Origin: an uncultured Chitinophagaceae bacterium
GTDB lineage: Bacteria; Bacteroidota; Bacteroidia; Chitinophagales; Chitinophagaceae
Direction: 5' to 3'
Assembly: GCA_903895845.1 (NCBI GenBank)
Contig: CAITVK010000072.1
Coordinates: 1 to 64,000 of the forward strand
DNA length: 64,000 bases
Part shown: piece by piece, positions 27,941 through 36,854 of the stretch
How positions within the stretch are numbered: position 1 is the stretch's first letter
Layout of the letters: each line of letters opens with the position of its first letter
Program-made: the position numbers and the translations under genes
Notes under the pieces: model-generated
Databases searched by the model: none
Told to the model about the DNA's origin: nothing
The model's input: only the letters and a program-made list of their open reading frames with translations

Positions 27941-28873
27941 TTATGATTTCTGAATGGTATCTATGATGGCTTGTCCGCCTTCTTCTAAAAGAGATTTGGC
28001 AGCTAAGACACCACCGTTCCCTGCATCCTCAAAAGAGAAAGTTTTTTCTACCTCTGCCTTGGCAGAACCATCAATTGCCACCACATTGCCTCTAAAGTAT
28101 ATTGCATTATCTTTCACTTCGGCAAGCGCACTTATCGGTGTTGAACATCCTCCTAACAATACTCTCAAGAAATCTCTTTCTATCTTGGTACAAATGGCAG
28201 TATTGTTATCATTGAAGTGTTGACAAGCATCAAAACTGAAAGTATCTCCATCCCTGCTAACTACCATTATGGCTCCTTGAGCCGGCGCGGGTAACATCCA
28301 ATCCAAATCAATACTATTTTCGGGGCGAAGGTTAATTCTTTCCAATCCAGCAGCAGCAAATATTGCCCCATGCCAATTACTTTCCTCCACCTTGCGAAGG
28401 CGGGTATTTACATTTCCCCTCAAGTTTTCTATGATGTGATTCGGGTATCGGTGTAACCATTGTGCTTTGCGACGGATGCTGCTGGTACCTATTGTGAGTA
28501 GTGAGTAGTGAGTAGTGAGTAGGTATTCACTCACATCTGACAACTCACCATTCACCACTAGAATGTCCCGATAACTCGCCCTTTTTAATACCGCACTTTG
28601 AATAATGCCTTTTGGAAGTTGCGTAGGTACATCCTTCATAGAATGTACTGCAATGTCTATCTTGTCTGTTAGTAAAGCAATATCCAAACTTCTCGTAAAT
28701 ACGCCTTGCACACCCATTTCGTATAGTGGTGTAACTAAATCAATATCGCCTTCACTTTTGATGTAAACTAGTTCCGCTTCATAACCATTCTCTTTCAAAA
28801 GACTTTGTACAAGCGTTGCTTGCCAAACAGCCAACTGACTTTCGCGGGTGCCAATACGTATAACTCTCTCCAT
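27941..28873 (-). CDS. hemC: Hydroxymethylbilane synthase
   Basis: Polymerises four porphobilinogens. 310 residues: RIGTRESQLAVWQA, VHSMKDVPTQLP (catalytic Asp81), IGTSSIRRKAQ and the dipyrromethane-binding Cys243 in LLGGCSTPISA. The loop between YRD and IGTSS (residues ~105-128) is encoded by DNA made of repeats like those between genes, including four copies of GTGAGTA at 28494-28521. The loop is about six residues longer than in the E. coli enzyme. A change in copy number by one would shift the frame. Confidence 0.96.
   Translation of the reverse strand: MERVIRIGTRESQLAVWQATLVQSLLKENGYEAELVYIKSEGDIDLVTPLYEMGVQGVFTRSLDIALLTDKIDIAVHSMKDVPTQLPKGIIQSAVLKRASYRDILVVNGELSDVSEYLLTTHYSLLTIGTSSIRRKAQWLHRYPNHIIENLRGNVNTRLRKVEESNWHGAIFAAAGLERINLRPENSIDLDWMLPAPAQGAIMVVSRDGDTFSFDACQHFNDNNTAICTKIERDFLRVLLGGCSTPISALAEVKDNAIYFRGNVVAIDGSAKAEVEKTFSFEDAGNGGVLAAKSLLEEGGQAIIDTIQKS
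28494..28521. repeat. Four 7-bp repeats (GTGAGTA) inside hemC
   Basis: Exact GTGAGTA x4 on the plus strand, followed by further decayed ACTCAC/TTCACCACT motifs to 28560. Similar GTGAGTAGTGAGT strings occur between genes at 62808-62822. Seven is not a multiple of three, so slippage would frameshift hemC. Confidence 0.9.
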
Positions 28874-28912
28874 AATTGTAGCTGTTAGTCTCCCTTCAGG
28901 GATGGAAGGGTG

Positions 28913-30136
28913 CTAGTTAGCACTAATTGCAATAAACTCATTGATAGCTTCGATATAGTTGCAGCCACCCTTATTTTCTTTGCGCATGTTTTGCGCCATG
29001 TTGTTAATCACTTTTTGAATGCGGGTGTTGCAATCGCAATTGTTTGTTGCGTGATGACTGTTAGAATAGCTGATAAATAAATCGCACTCCTGCATTGCAA
29101 TCAATTTGTTTTTTACTGCTTTAATCACAGGCACATTCTTGCGCATGGCGTGCCATTCGTTAAACTCTGCAATGTGTTCTGCAATAATTGCCTTTGCTTT
29201 GGGCACTTCATCAATCCTCATCTGAAGGGTGGCATCATTTATCTTAGACAAATCATCCACGTTCACTAAGGTAATGTGCGCCAGTTCTTTACAGTTAGGA
29301 TGGATATTGTTAGGTATTGATAAATCAATCAATACCTTATTATTGCTATTAATAAATTGTGCTTTATTAAGAATTGGAGAAGATGCATTGGTGGCAACTA
29401 TTATTACATCGGCAGCTTTTATTTCATGTTCAATCAATTCATAAGAACCAACCCTTAGGTTTAGTTCATCAGCCAATTCCTTTGCCTTATCTTCTGTACG
29501 GTTAATGAGGGTAATGTTGGTATTGTTCAAGTAATCAACTACATTCTTACAAGTGTTCCTTCCAATCTTTCCTGTACCTAGCAACAATATTTTCTTATCG
29601 CTGATGTTTTCAACATTGTCTTTCAAGAATTGAATGGCTGCAAATGAAACCGAAACAGTACCTCCACTGAGCTGTGTATTGTTCTTGATGCTTTTAGATG
29701 CTTGGATAACCGAGTTTACTAAACGTTCCATGTAGCCACCGATCGAGCCATGTTCTTTTGCAAACTTGAAGGATTGTTTTATCTGACCAATTATTTCGTA
29801 GTCACCTAATATCTGAGAATCCAATCCAGCACCGACAGAGAACAAATGTTCTATTGCTTCTGCGCCCTTTTTGATGTAAGAAAGCTGATTGAATGTTTCT
29901 ACACTGCCACTTGTTTGGGAGCATAAAAGGCTTACTAATGCTTTTGCACTAGTTGCCAACCCATAGATTTCGGTTCTGTTGCAAGTGCTTATCACCATTA
30001 CTTCAGTGATTCCTGCTTGTTTTGCGTTAGCTATCAAAGCACAATATTGTTCTGTGCCAATAGCAAACTGCCCTCTGATTGATGCTTCCGTCTTTTTGTA
30101 GTTAATGCCCGCTGCGTAAAAGTAAAGTTCCTGCAT
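28913..30136 (-). CDS. hemA: Glutamyl-tRNA reductase
   Basis: Reduces glutamyl-tRNA to glutamate-1-semialdehyde, the first committed heme step. About 407 residues from the Met at 30136; a second Met at 30148 is also possible. Catalytic Cys lies in VISTCNRTEIYG, and the NADPH domain has LLGTGKIGRNT. GAGLDSQILGDYEIIGQIKQ is a family block. First gene of the heme cluster, with a promoter box just upstream. Confidence 0.96.
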   Translation of the reverse strand: MQELYFYAAGINYKKTEASIRGQFAIGTEQYCALIANAKQAGITEVMVISTCNRTEIYGLATSAKALVSLLCSQTSGSVETFNQLSYIKKGAEAIEHLFSVGAGLDSQILGDYEIIGQIKQSFKFAKEHGSIGGYMERLVNSVIQASKSIKNNTQLSGGTVSVSFAAIQFLKDNVENISDKKILLLGTGKIGRNTCKNVVDYLNNTNITLINRTEDKAKELADELNLRVGSYELIEHEIKAADVIIVATNASSPILNKAQFINSNNKVLIDLSIPNNIHPNCKELAHITLVNVDDLSKINDATLQMRIDEVPKAKAIIAEHIAEFNEWHAMRKNVPVIKAVKNKLIAMQECDLFISYSNSHHATNNCDCNTRIQKVINNMAQNMRKENKGGCNYIEAINEFIAISAN

Positions 30137-30172
30137 AATCATAACCATTTAGGTGGTATCTCTCAATTTACG

Positions 30173-30180
30173 CAAAAATA
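30173..30180 (-). promoter_or_regulatory. -7 box TATTTTTG of the heme operon
   Basis: The minus strand reads TATTTTTG, matching TAnnTTTG, 36 bases before the hemA ATG at 30136. It is the best candidate promoter for hemA-C-D-E-F-B-L. Confidence 0.6.
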
Positions 30181-30626
30181 GCCGTTGGGGTTTTGGCAGA
30201 AATCCAATATTAGTCAAATCACTGTCATTTTTGTGTCATGTTTAATGACAAAGCATGTTTGTAGGTTACTACATCGTTTTCAAATGGTCAATCATAGTGA
30301 TAAATTGAGATCTTTTAGGCAGACTTATTTATTTTTGTTTGAACGATAGACAAAACTTTCCAAATGTTACTTCAAGTAAAAAACAAAGGCTCTTTCCTTT
30401 TTGAAGAAAGGACTTGTTATTGCTTTGAAATTAACTATTAATTCTTTTAAAATAAAAATTATTCAATCTTTTTGTCTTTTTTTGAGAAAAAATATCGTGT
30501 TAGTCTATTTTTTGTAGATGATTAATAACAAAAACCCTATATTGCAATAAATTTAATGTATAATATTTTTTTTAATGATATACGGGTGATGTTTTTTATC
30601 ATTATCTTCAATTCTGCAAATGCAAA

Positions 30627-30634
30627 TAGCTTTG
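30627..30634 (+). promoter_or_regulatory. -7 box TAGCTTTG of the ATP-grasp/alpha-E operon
   Basis: Exact TAnnTTTG match 49 bp before the start codon at 30684. Confidence 0.55.
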
Positions 30635-30683
30635 TGGCATCGGGCAACTAACCTTATTAGAGAATTAAATCGTTTTCAGAATT

Positions 30684-32129
30684 ATGAACAGTGCAACCCT
30701 TCTGCAACAGTATCTAACACAGCCCGGCATTTGGGACGAGATGAGTGATGGTGCTACCATTCGTGAGCAATATACAAAAGTTTTTGAGGCATTAGAGCAT
30801 CTTCCTGTAGAGGCATTGCACCAGAAAGATAAACTGGCGAGTGAACTCTTTATGAATCAGGGTATCACTTTCACTGTGTATAGTGACAATGCTGGTATTG
30901 AGCGTATTTTTCCTTTCGATATCATTCCGCGCATCATTACTTCTGCCGAATGGAACCATATAGAAAAAGGAATCAAGCAACGCTTGAGGGCATTGAATAT
31001 GTTCCTGAAAGATGTTTACAACGAACAGTCTATTATCAAAAGGGGAATCGTCCCTGCAGAACTCATCAACAGTTGTGCGCATTTTACCCGTGAAGTGGTT
31101 GGTATAAAAGTGATGCACGACATCTATGTACACATCAGTGGAATAGATTTGATTAGGGGCGATGATGGTACTTTCTATATTTTAGAAGATAATCTTCGTA
31201 CACCGAGTGGAGTGAGCTATATGTTGGAAAACAGGGAAGTAACCAAACGCCTTTTCCCAGACTTATTATACAGCAGTAAAGCCAAAATGGTGAGTAGCTA
31301 TCCACTGAAGTTGCATGAAATACTGTTACAACTGGCACCGTCCCAACTAAGTAACCCCAATGTAGTTTTGTTGACGCCAGGCGTATATAATTCTGCCTAT
31401 TACGAACATACTTTCCTTGCACGAAGCATGGGGATTGAGTTGGTGGAAGGAAGAGACCTAGTGGTTGACAACTTTAAAGTGTATGCCAAAACTACCAATG
31501 GATTAAAACAAGTTCATGTGATCTACCGTCGTGTGGATGATGAGTTTCTTGACCCGGAAGTATTTAGAAAAGATAGTTTGCTGGGTGTCCCGGGATTGAT
31601 AGGTGCTTATGCAAAAGGAAATGTAGCCATCGTAAATGCATTGGGTAATGGAGTGGCAGACGATAAGGCGGTTTACAATTATGTGCCTGCCATGATTAAG
31701 TATTATCTGAATGAAGACCCTATCTTGCCTAATGTTCCTACCTATGAACTAAGCGACCCTGAACAAAGAGAACACGTATTTAAGAATATTCATAGTATGG
31801 TTATCAAGCGTACCAATCAATCGGGTGGTTATGGTATGCTGATGGGGAATAGTGCAACCGACAAAGAGATAGTAGACTTTATTGCTGCTGTTGAAAAAGA
31901 ACCAAGAAGCTTTATTGCGCAACCAATTATTAAACTATCAACTGTTCCTTGCTTTATTGACGGAAAGTTTGTACCTCGTCACGTAGACCTACGTCCTTAT
32001 GCTCTTTGTGGCCCTGAGGGAGTAGAGATTGTTCCGGGTGGATTAACGCGTGTAGCTTTAAAAGAAGGTAGTTTGGTTGTAAATTCCTCTCAAGGTGGTG
32101 GCAGTAAAGATACTTGGGTGATAGAGTAG
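30684..32129 (+). CDS. Circularly permuted type 2 ATP-grasp protein
   Basis: 481 residues of the DUF404/DUF407-type ATP-grasp family. Blocks: FTVYSDNAGIERIFPFDIIPRII, HISGIDLIRGDDGTFYILEDNLRTPSGVSYMLENR, VYRRVDDEFLDPEVF (seen as IYRRVDDEFLDP) and VIKRTNQSGGYGMLMG. Such proteins are thought to form an amide or peptide bond with ATP, but the product is unknown. The alpha-E gene follows at 32247, the usual partner. Their common third partner, a transglutaminase-like protein, is not present here. Confidence 0.92.
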   Translation: MNSATLLQQYLTQPGIWDEMSDGATIREQYTKVFEALEHLPVEALHQKDKLASELFMNQGITFTVYSDNAGIERIFPFDIIPRIITSAEWNHIEKGIKQRLRALNMFLKDVYNEQSIIKRGIVPAELINSCAHFTREVVGIKVMHDIYVHISGIDLIRGDDGTFYILEDNLRTPSGVSYMLENREVTKRLFPDLLYSSKAKMVSSYPLKLHEILLQLAPSQLSNPNVVLLTPGVYNSAYYEHTFLARSMGIELVEGRDLVVDNFKVYAKTTNGLKQVHVIYRRVDDEFLDPEVFRKDSLLGVPGLIGAYAKGNVAIVNALGNGVADDKAVYNYVPAMIKYYLNEDPILPNVPTYELSDPEQREHVFKNIHSMVIKRTNQSGGYGMLMGNSATDKEIVDFIAAVEKEPRSFIAQPIIKLSTVPCFIDGKFVPRHVDLRPYALCGPEGVEIVPGGLTRVALKEGSLVVNSSQGGGSKDTWVIE

Positions 32130-32133
32130 GCTT

Positions 32134-32196
32134 TGCAGTTGACCGTTGACGGTATTACCGCTCACCGAGCTGCCGAAAACGGTAAGCGGTAAACGG
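32134..32196. repeat. CGGTAAACGG-family inverted repeat
   Basis: TTACCGCTCACCG pairs imperfectly with CGGTAAGCGGTAA. Same family as 5465-5533 and the copy inside the FAD dehydrogenase gene. Confidence 0.65.
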
Positions 32197-32246
32197 AACA
32201 TCGGTTAACAAAAATTAATTAATCATCGATAAAAAGAACAATTAGC

Positions 32247-33188
32247 ATGTTAAGTAGAATAGCAGATTCTTTATTTTGGACAAACAGATATATGGAGCGT
32301 GCTGATGGTATGCTTCGTTGTACCATGACAAATTATATTTTGATGTTCGATAAGGGCGTTAGTAATAACCTTAGCTGGCAACATATACTCGAAGTCTTTG
32401 CAGAAGTGGAAGATGATGAGATAGAAACGATTAAATTTAATACAGAGGCTTCTTTGCAAAAGATATTATTGGATACAACTAATATCAACTCACTAAAAAA
32501 AGTATTGGGAAATGCGCGCGAAAATGCACGTGGTATTCAGGATAATATTACTAAAGAAGTGTGGGAACAAGTGAATGGAATGTATCATTCCATCAATGCA
32601 CCTCAACTTGTAGATAAATTAAAAGGATATGATGCGTTGGAAACAGTAAATATGTTTTGTAAAGAAAGCATCATGTATAATGGTGTAACGGATACAACTA
32701 TGCCTCGTGGTTTGGGTTGGAGCTTTATGAATTTAGGGAGATATATTGAAAGATGCTTTATCACTATTGAAGTTGCGGAGAAATTTTTCAGTTTTATAGA
32801 CTTTAAATTAGATGAAGAAAAAGATATTCTACAATGGCGGCCTATGTTGCTGGCATTGTCTGGCTATGAATTACATCTGAAAACATACCGTAGTACCCGA
32901 CACAATGAAAACGCATTGCATCAGGTTATTTTCAACAAAGACTTTACCCGTAGCGTATTGTATTCCCTAAGCCGCATATCAAAATACTTGGTAGATGTGT
33001 TGCAAGAAAACAATACCGAACACAAAGATGCTATCATCAAACGTTTTGGAAGACTGCTAAGTAAGGTTGAGTATATGGATTTAGAAACCCTAAACAGACA
33101 CAATCTTCAGGAGTTCTTTGAGGAGTTAAAGACTTCGTTGGGAGATTTCAGCGATTTAATCGGGTTAAGTTTCTTCTCTTATTCATAG
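32247..33188 (+). CDS. Alpha-E domain-containing protein (DUF403)
   Basis: 313-residue helical protein of the alpha-E family. The N-terminus MLSRIADSLFWTNRYMERADGMLRC is the family signature; NLGRYIERC is repeated in the middle. It nearly always sits beside the circularly permuted ATP-grasp gene, as here (117 bp apart, same strand), and probably works with it. Biochemical role unknown. Confidence 0.93.
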   Translation: MLSRIADSLFWTNRYMERADGMLRCTMTNYILMFDKGVSNNLSWQHILEVFAEVEDDEIETIKFNTEASLQKILLDTTNINSLKKVLGNARENARGIQDNITKEVWEQVNGMYHSINAPQLVDKLKGYDALETVNMFCKESIMYNGVTDTTMPRGLGWSFMNLGRYIERCFITIEVAEKFFSFIDFKLDEEKDILQWRPMLLALSGYELHLKTYRSTRHNENALHQVIFNKDFTRSVLYSLSRISKYLVDVLQENNTEHKDAIIKRFGRLLSKVEYMDLETLNRHNLQEFFEELKTSLGDFSDLIGLSFFSYS

Positions 33189-33198
33189 ACTGTTGCAC

Positions 33199-33238
33199 GT
33201 TGCAGGTTTCTGGATACTGGTTACCCGAAACCTGCAAC
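33199..33238. repeat. GTTGCAGGTTTC inverted repeat
   Basis: Perfect 12-bp arms GTTGCAGGTTTC (33199-33210) and GAAACCTGCAAC (33227-33238) with a 16-base loop. It lies between the alpha-E gene and the next membrane protein. No T-run follows, so it is not a classical terminator. Confidence 0.75.
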
Positions 33239-33308
33239 TTGTAACTCAAAACTTGTTTCCTGTAACTTTCTTTTGCTTCAATATCAAAATTTTCCGCACT
33301 TTTACAGC

Positions 33309-33809
33309 ATGTTTCTAACTAATCTGTACAAGGTACTCTCCTTCATTTTACTTCCTTTAGGTGCGTTATTAGGGCTTGTTAGCCTATTCGGGTTGTTTGT
33401 AGCACTTGGCAATCTGGCTATTCTGCTACCAGTCGCTATTCTTATTTGCACGTCAATCTACATTTTTGCAGCGTTTATATTTGTAATAAATGGAATTATA
33501 AAACAAAAGCAATGTGCATCTTCCCTGAAAGATTGGATAAAAGTAAATGCCTACGTAACCCTGTTCTTTGCTACGTCCTGCATTACAAACTTTGTTATGA
33601 TAAGGACAAATCCTCAGTTGAAAGATGATTTTGCAAAGCGATCTCTTGCGATGCAAAAGAATATACCGCCAGAGGCTGCTGCAATGATGCCTCAAGTAAT
33701 AAATGGATTATTGATTGCAATGCTAGTTTTTGGCATTTCCCTTTTACTTCACATCTCCCTTTCCTTTACTTTTATCAAAACAAAAAGTAACCTTTTCGAG
33801 GAAGAATAA
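33309..33809 (+). CDS. Small multi-pass membrane protein, unknown function
   Basis: 166 residues from the ATG at 33309; an upstream TTG at 33273 in frame would add 12 unlikely residues. Four hydrophobic segments: VLSFILLPLGALLGLVSLFG, LAILLPVAILICTSIYIFAA, a third after LKDWIKVNAYVTLFFATSC, and LLIAMLVFGISLLLHISLS. I do not recognise a family. Alone between the alpha-E gene and comM. Confidence 0.75.
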   Translation: MFLTNLYKVLSFILLPLGALLGLVSLFGLFVALGNLAILLPVAILICTSIYIFAAFIFVINGIIKQKQCASSLKDWIKVNAYVTLFFATSCITNFVMIRTNPQLKDDFAKRSLAMQKNIPPEAAAMMPQVINGLLIAMLVFGISLLLHISLSFTFIKTKSNLFEEE

Positions 33810-33911
33810 ATCCTTCTCAATAACAATTACGCTGTACTAGCAATACTATACGTACTTTTAGTTTTTTCCAATAGCAATTAACGATGGCTATTTCAAACTA
33901 AATTCAAAATT

Positions 33912-35456
33912 ATGTTGGTCAAAACGTTTGGCAGTGCGGTTTACGGAGTAGAGGCGATAGCAATTACTATTGAGGCAAATGTGAGCGGTGGCAATTTGAA
34001 TTATTTTATTGTGGGGCTCCCCGATAATGCTGTAAAAGAAAGTATCCAACGGATTGAAAGCGCCATCAAAACCAATAAATATGAGATGCCCCGTACCAAA
34101 CTAGTCATCAATATGGCGCCTGCGGATATCAGAAAGACGGGTGCTGCTTTTGACCTTCCCATTGCTATTGGTGTATTAGGTGCCGCCAATCAAATAGATG
34201 ATCCAGAAGTGTTGAAGGACTATGTGATGATGGGGGAACTGAGTTTGGATGGCGAAATAAAACCGATAAAGGGCGCATTGCCTATTGCTATCCAAGCAAG
34301 GAAAGATGGGTTCAAAGGCTTGATTGTTCCCAAAGAAAATGCCCGTGAGGCTGGTATGGTGAATAATGTATTGGTTTATGGTGTTTCTCAGTTGAAAGAA
34401 GTAGTCGATTTCTTGAATAATAAAATAAAGCTGACCCCTGTTGATGTAAATACCCGTGAAGAGTTTTTTCATAGTCAATATGAGTTTGATATTGATTTTA
34501 CCGATGTAAAAGGACAAGAAAACATCAAGCGTGCCTTGGAGATTGCCGCTGCTGGTGGGCATAATGCCATATTGATTGGGCCACCCGGTGCAGGAAAGAC
34601 TATGTTGGCTAAACGATTACCCACTATCCTTCCGCCACTTAGTTTGCAAGAGGCATTAGAGACAACCAAGATTTATAGTGTTGCTGGTAAATTGCCCGAA
34701 AATGCTTCTTTAATCAGTAAAAGACCATTCCGTAGTCCGCACCACACGGTTAGTGATGCAGCCTTAGTTGGGGGTGGGGGAGTTCCTCAACCCGGGGAAA
34801 TTTCTTTGGCACACAATGGTGTTTTGTTTTTGGATGAATTGCCAGAGTTTAAAAGATCTGTTTTGGAAGTAATGCGTCAGCCGATGGAAGAGCGGAAAGT
34901 AACGATCTCCCGGGCTAAGATGGCGTTGGATTTTCCTGCCAATTTTATGTTGATTGCCAGTATGAATCCTTGCCCTTGTGGCTTTTATAATCATCCTGAT
35001 AAGGCATGTACCTGCCCGCCGGGAGCTGTTCAGAAGTATCTCAATAAAATTTCTGGGCCTTTATTGGACCGGATAGATTTGCACGTAGAAGTTACGCCAG
35101 TTGCTTTTACAGAGCTCAGTAAAACAACAAAAGGGGAGTCTTCCGAGACAATTAGAAATAGGGTTATTGCTGCGCGGGAAATACAAGCTGTACGTTATGC
35201 AAGTAGTGAAGGTGTGTATGCCAATGCGCAGATGAGTAGTAAGCAGCTTACCGAAATATGTGTGATAGATAACATTGGGGCAACCTTGTTGAAGCGTGCA
35301 ATGGAACGCCTGAACCTATCGGCAAGGGCGTATGACAGGATATTGAAAGTATCCAGAACCATTGCCGATTTGGCTGGCTCCGAGAATATTAGACCAGAGC
35401 ATCTGGCAGAGGCCATTCATTATAGAAGCCTGGATAGAGAAGGTTGGGCTGGATAA
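33912..35456 (+). CDS. comM: YifB/ComM family Mg chelatase-like AAA ATPase
   Basis: 514 residues in standard order: N-terminal ChlI-like domain (GSAVYGVEAIAITIEANVSGG, then IVGLPDNAVKES), AAA core with Walker A GPPGAGKT (~223-230), LFLDELPEFKR Walker B, and a C-terminal domain after MNPCPCGFYNHPDKACTCPPG. ComM-type hexamers act as branch-migration helicases in natural transformation. No competence genes are beside it. Confidence 0.93.
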   Translation: MLVKTFGSAVYGVEAIAITIEANVSGGNLNYFIVGLPDNAVKESIQRIESAIKTNKYEMPRTKLVINMAPADIRKTGAAFDLPIAIGVLGAANQIDDPEVLKDYVMMGELSLDGEIKPIKGALPIAIQARKDGFKGLIVPKENAREAGMVNNVLVYGVSQLKEVVDFLNNKIKLTPVDVNTREEFFHSQYEFDIDFTDVKGQENIKRALEIAAAGGHNAILIGPPGAGKTMLAKRLPTILPPLSLQEALETTKIYSVAGKLPENASLISKRPFRSPHHTVSDAALVGGGGVPQPGEISLAHNGVLFLDELPEFKRSVLEVMRQPMEERKVTISRAKMALDFPANFMLIASMNPCPCGFYNHPDKACTCPPGAVQKYLNKISGPLLDRIDLHVEVTPVAFTELSKTTKGESSETIRNRVIAAREIQAVRYASSEGVYANAQMSSKQLTEICVIDNIGATLLKRAMERLNLSARAYDRILKVSRTIADLAGSENIRPEHLAEAIHYRSLDREGWAG

Positions 35457-35468
35457 AATTCAATCAAA

Positions 35469-35652
35469 TAACCTAACCCCAATACAAAAGCGGTTGCCCC
35501 CATTACAAAAGGGGGACTCCCCAAAAGAAAAGGGGGTGCCCCCAAGGAAAAAGCGGTATCCCCCAAAAGAAAAAGGGTTACCCCCAATGAAAAAGGGGGA
35601 GTCCCCGAAAGAAAAGGGGTTTCCCCCAAAGGAAAAGGGGGAAGTCTTTTTT
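35469..35652. repeat. 21-bp tandem repeat array B (same family as array A)
   Basis: Seven full 21-bp units (35490-35636) and flanking partial units. Consensus GGGGGNNTCCCCC plus an A-rich eight-base spacer. Both this array and array A begin with a GCGG unit whose core is GCCCCCAT, have seven full units, and end in a GGGG partial unit then GTCTTTTTT. Here the T-run follows comM on the same strand, so the last hairpin could act as a terminator. Confidence 0.93.
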
Positions 35653-35707
35653 GACCCAATTAATCAGTTAAAGTAAAAAATGTACTTTCACAGCTAGAAA
35701 AAGGAAT

Positions 35708-36820
35708 ATGAAATATTATATCATTTCGGGGGAAGCGAGTGGCGATTTACACGGAAGTAATCTGATTAAACAACTAAAAGTGTTAGATTCCGAAGTCAAT
35801 ATCCGTTGTTGGGGTGGCGATATGATGCAGGCTGCCGGGGCAACTTTGGTGAAGCATTATAAAGAATTGGCTTTTATGGGCTTTGCCGAAGTGGTGAAGA
35901 ACCTACCAACTATTTTAAAGAATATTAGTTTTTGTAAAGAAGATATAACAGCCTTTGCGCCCGATGTTTTGGTACTGATAGATTATCCTGGATTCAATCT
36001 TCGAATTGCCGAATGGGGTAAGCAACAAGGCTACAAAATAGTGTATTATATATCGCCGCAAGTGTGGGCATGGAAAGCAAACAGGGTGAAAAAGATGCGG
36101 CTTTGCATTGATAAGATGCTAGTGATATTGCCTTTTGAAAAAGATTATTTTAAGAATGTCTGGAACTGGGATGTGGAATATGTGGGGCATCCGTTGGTGG
36201 AAGTGATTGAGAACTATAAGGCTAATTATAAGGAATCAGATATTAATAATAGTCTTCCTATTGTGGCATTGTTGCCCGGAAGCCGCAAGCAAGAGATAGA
36301 AAAGAAACTGCCTGTGATGTTGGCAGTGAGTAAATCTTTCCCTCAATATCAGTTTGTGGTAGCAAAAGCTCCCGGACAAGAAGATAGTTTTTATGAGCCA
36401 TTTCTAAGTCCTTACAATAATGTTTCCGCAGTGAGTAATGACACTTATAGTTTATTGATGCAGGCAAAAGCGGCATTGGTAACAAGTGGGACTGCCACCT
36501 TGGAAACTGCTTTGTTTGCAGTGCCAGAAGTAGTTTGTTATAAAAGTAGCAACATCAGTTATCAGATAGGAAAGCGGTTGATTAAGATTAAATTTATCTC
36601 TCTGGTGAATTTAATAATGGATAAATTAGTGGTAAAAGAATTAATTCAACAGGAGATGAATACCGAAAATCTGGTAAAAGAGCTAGGGATTTTACTTGGT
36701 GATACCGAAAAGCAACAACAGCTGCACGCAGATTATGCCGCGCTAAAAGCATTGCTCTCAGAAAAAGAAAATGCTTCTGCCAAAGCGGCTAGAAGCATTT
36801 ATGAATTTGTTCAACAATAA
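35708..36820 (+). CDS. lpxB: Lipid-A-disaccharide synthase
   Basis: Glycosyltransferase (GT19) condensing UDP-diacylglucosamine with lipid X at the inner membrane. 370 residues: YIISGEASGDLHGSNLI at the start, FMGFAEVVKNLP, VLIDYPGFNLRIAEW, YYISPQVWAWKANRVKKM, YVGHPLVE and LLPGSRKQEI are family blocks. TACTTTCA (35683-35690) may be its -7 box. Confidence 0.97.
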   Translation: MKYYIISGEASGDLHGSNLIKQLKVLDSEVNIRCWGGDMMQAAGATLVKHYKELAFMGFAEVVKNLPTILKNISFCKEDITAFAPDVLVLIDYPGFNLRIAEWGKQQGYKIVYYISPQVWAWKANRVKKMRLCIDKMLVILPFEKDYFKNVWNWDVEYVGHPLVEVIENYKANYKESDINNSLPIVALLPGSRKQEIEKKLPVMLAVSKSFPQYQFVVAKAPGQEDSFYEPFLSPYNNVSAVSNDTYSLLMQAKAALVTSGTATLETALFAVPEVVCYKSSNISYQIGKRLIKIKFISLVNLIMDKLVVKELIQQEMNTENLVKELGILLGDTEKQQQLHADYAALKALLSEKENASAKAARSIYEFVQQ

Positions 36821-36854
36821 AAACGAATGCCTTTGCGGCTATTCCAACTAGTTG

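Larger units (their letters stand above)
30149..30683. other. Divergent intergenic region, hemA / ATP-grasp operon
   Basis: 535 AT-rich bases. It holds the two promoter boxes listed separately. No gene, repeat array or recognisable riboswitch is seen. Confidence 0.65.

Noticed and set aside
30149-30683. Possible small RNA between hemA and the ATP-grasp gene
   Set aside because: Only weak A/T-rich foldbacks and no terminator; the 535 bp give no positive support.
35420-35659. 79-codon minus-strand Pro/Phe/Leu protein
   Set aside because: Array B read backwards, overlapping the end of comM.
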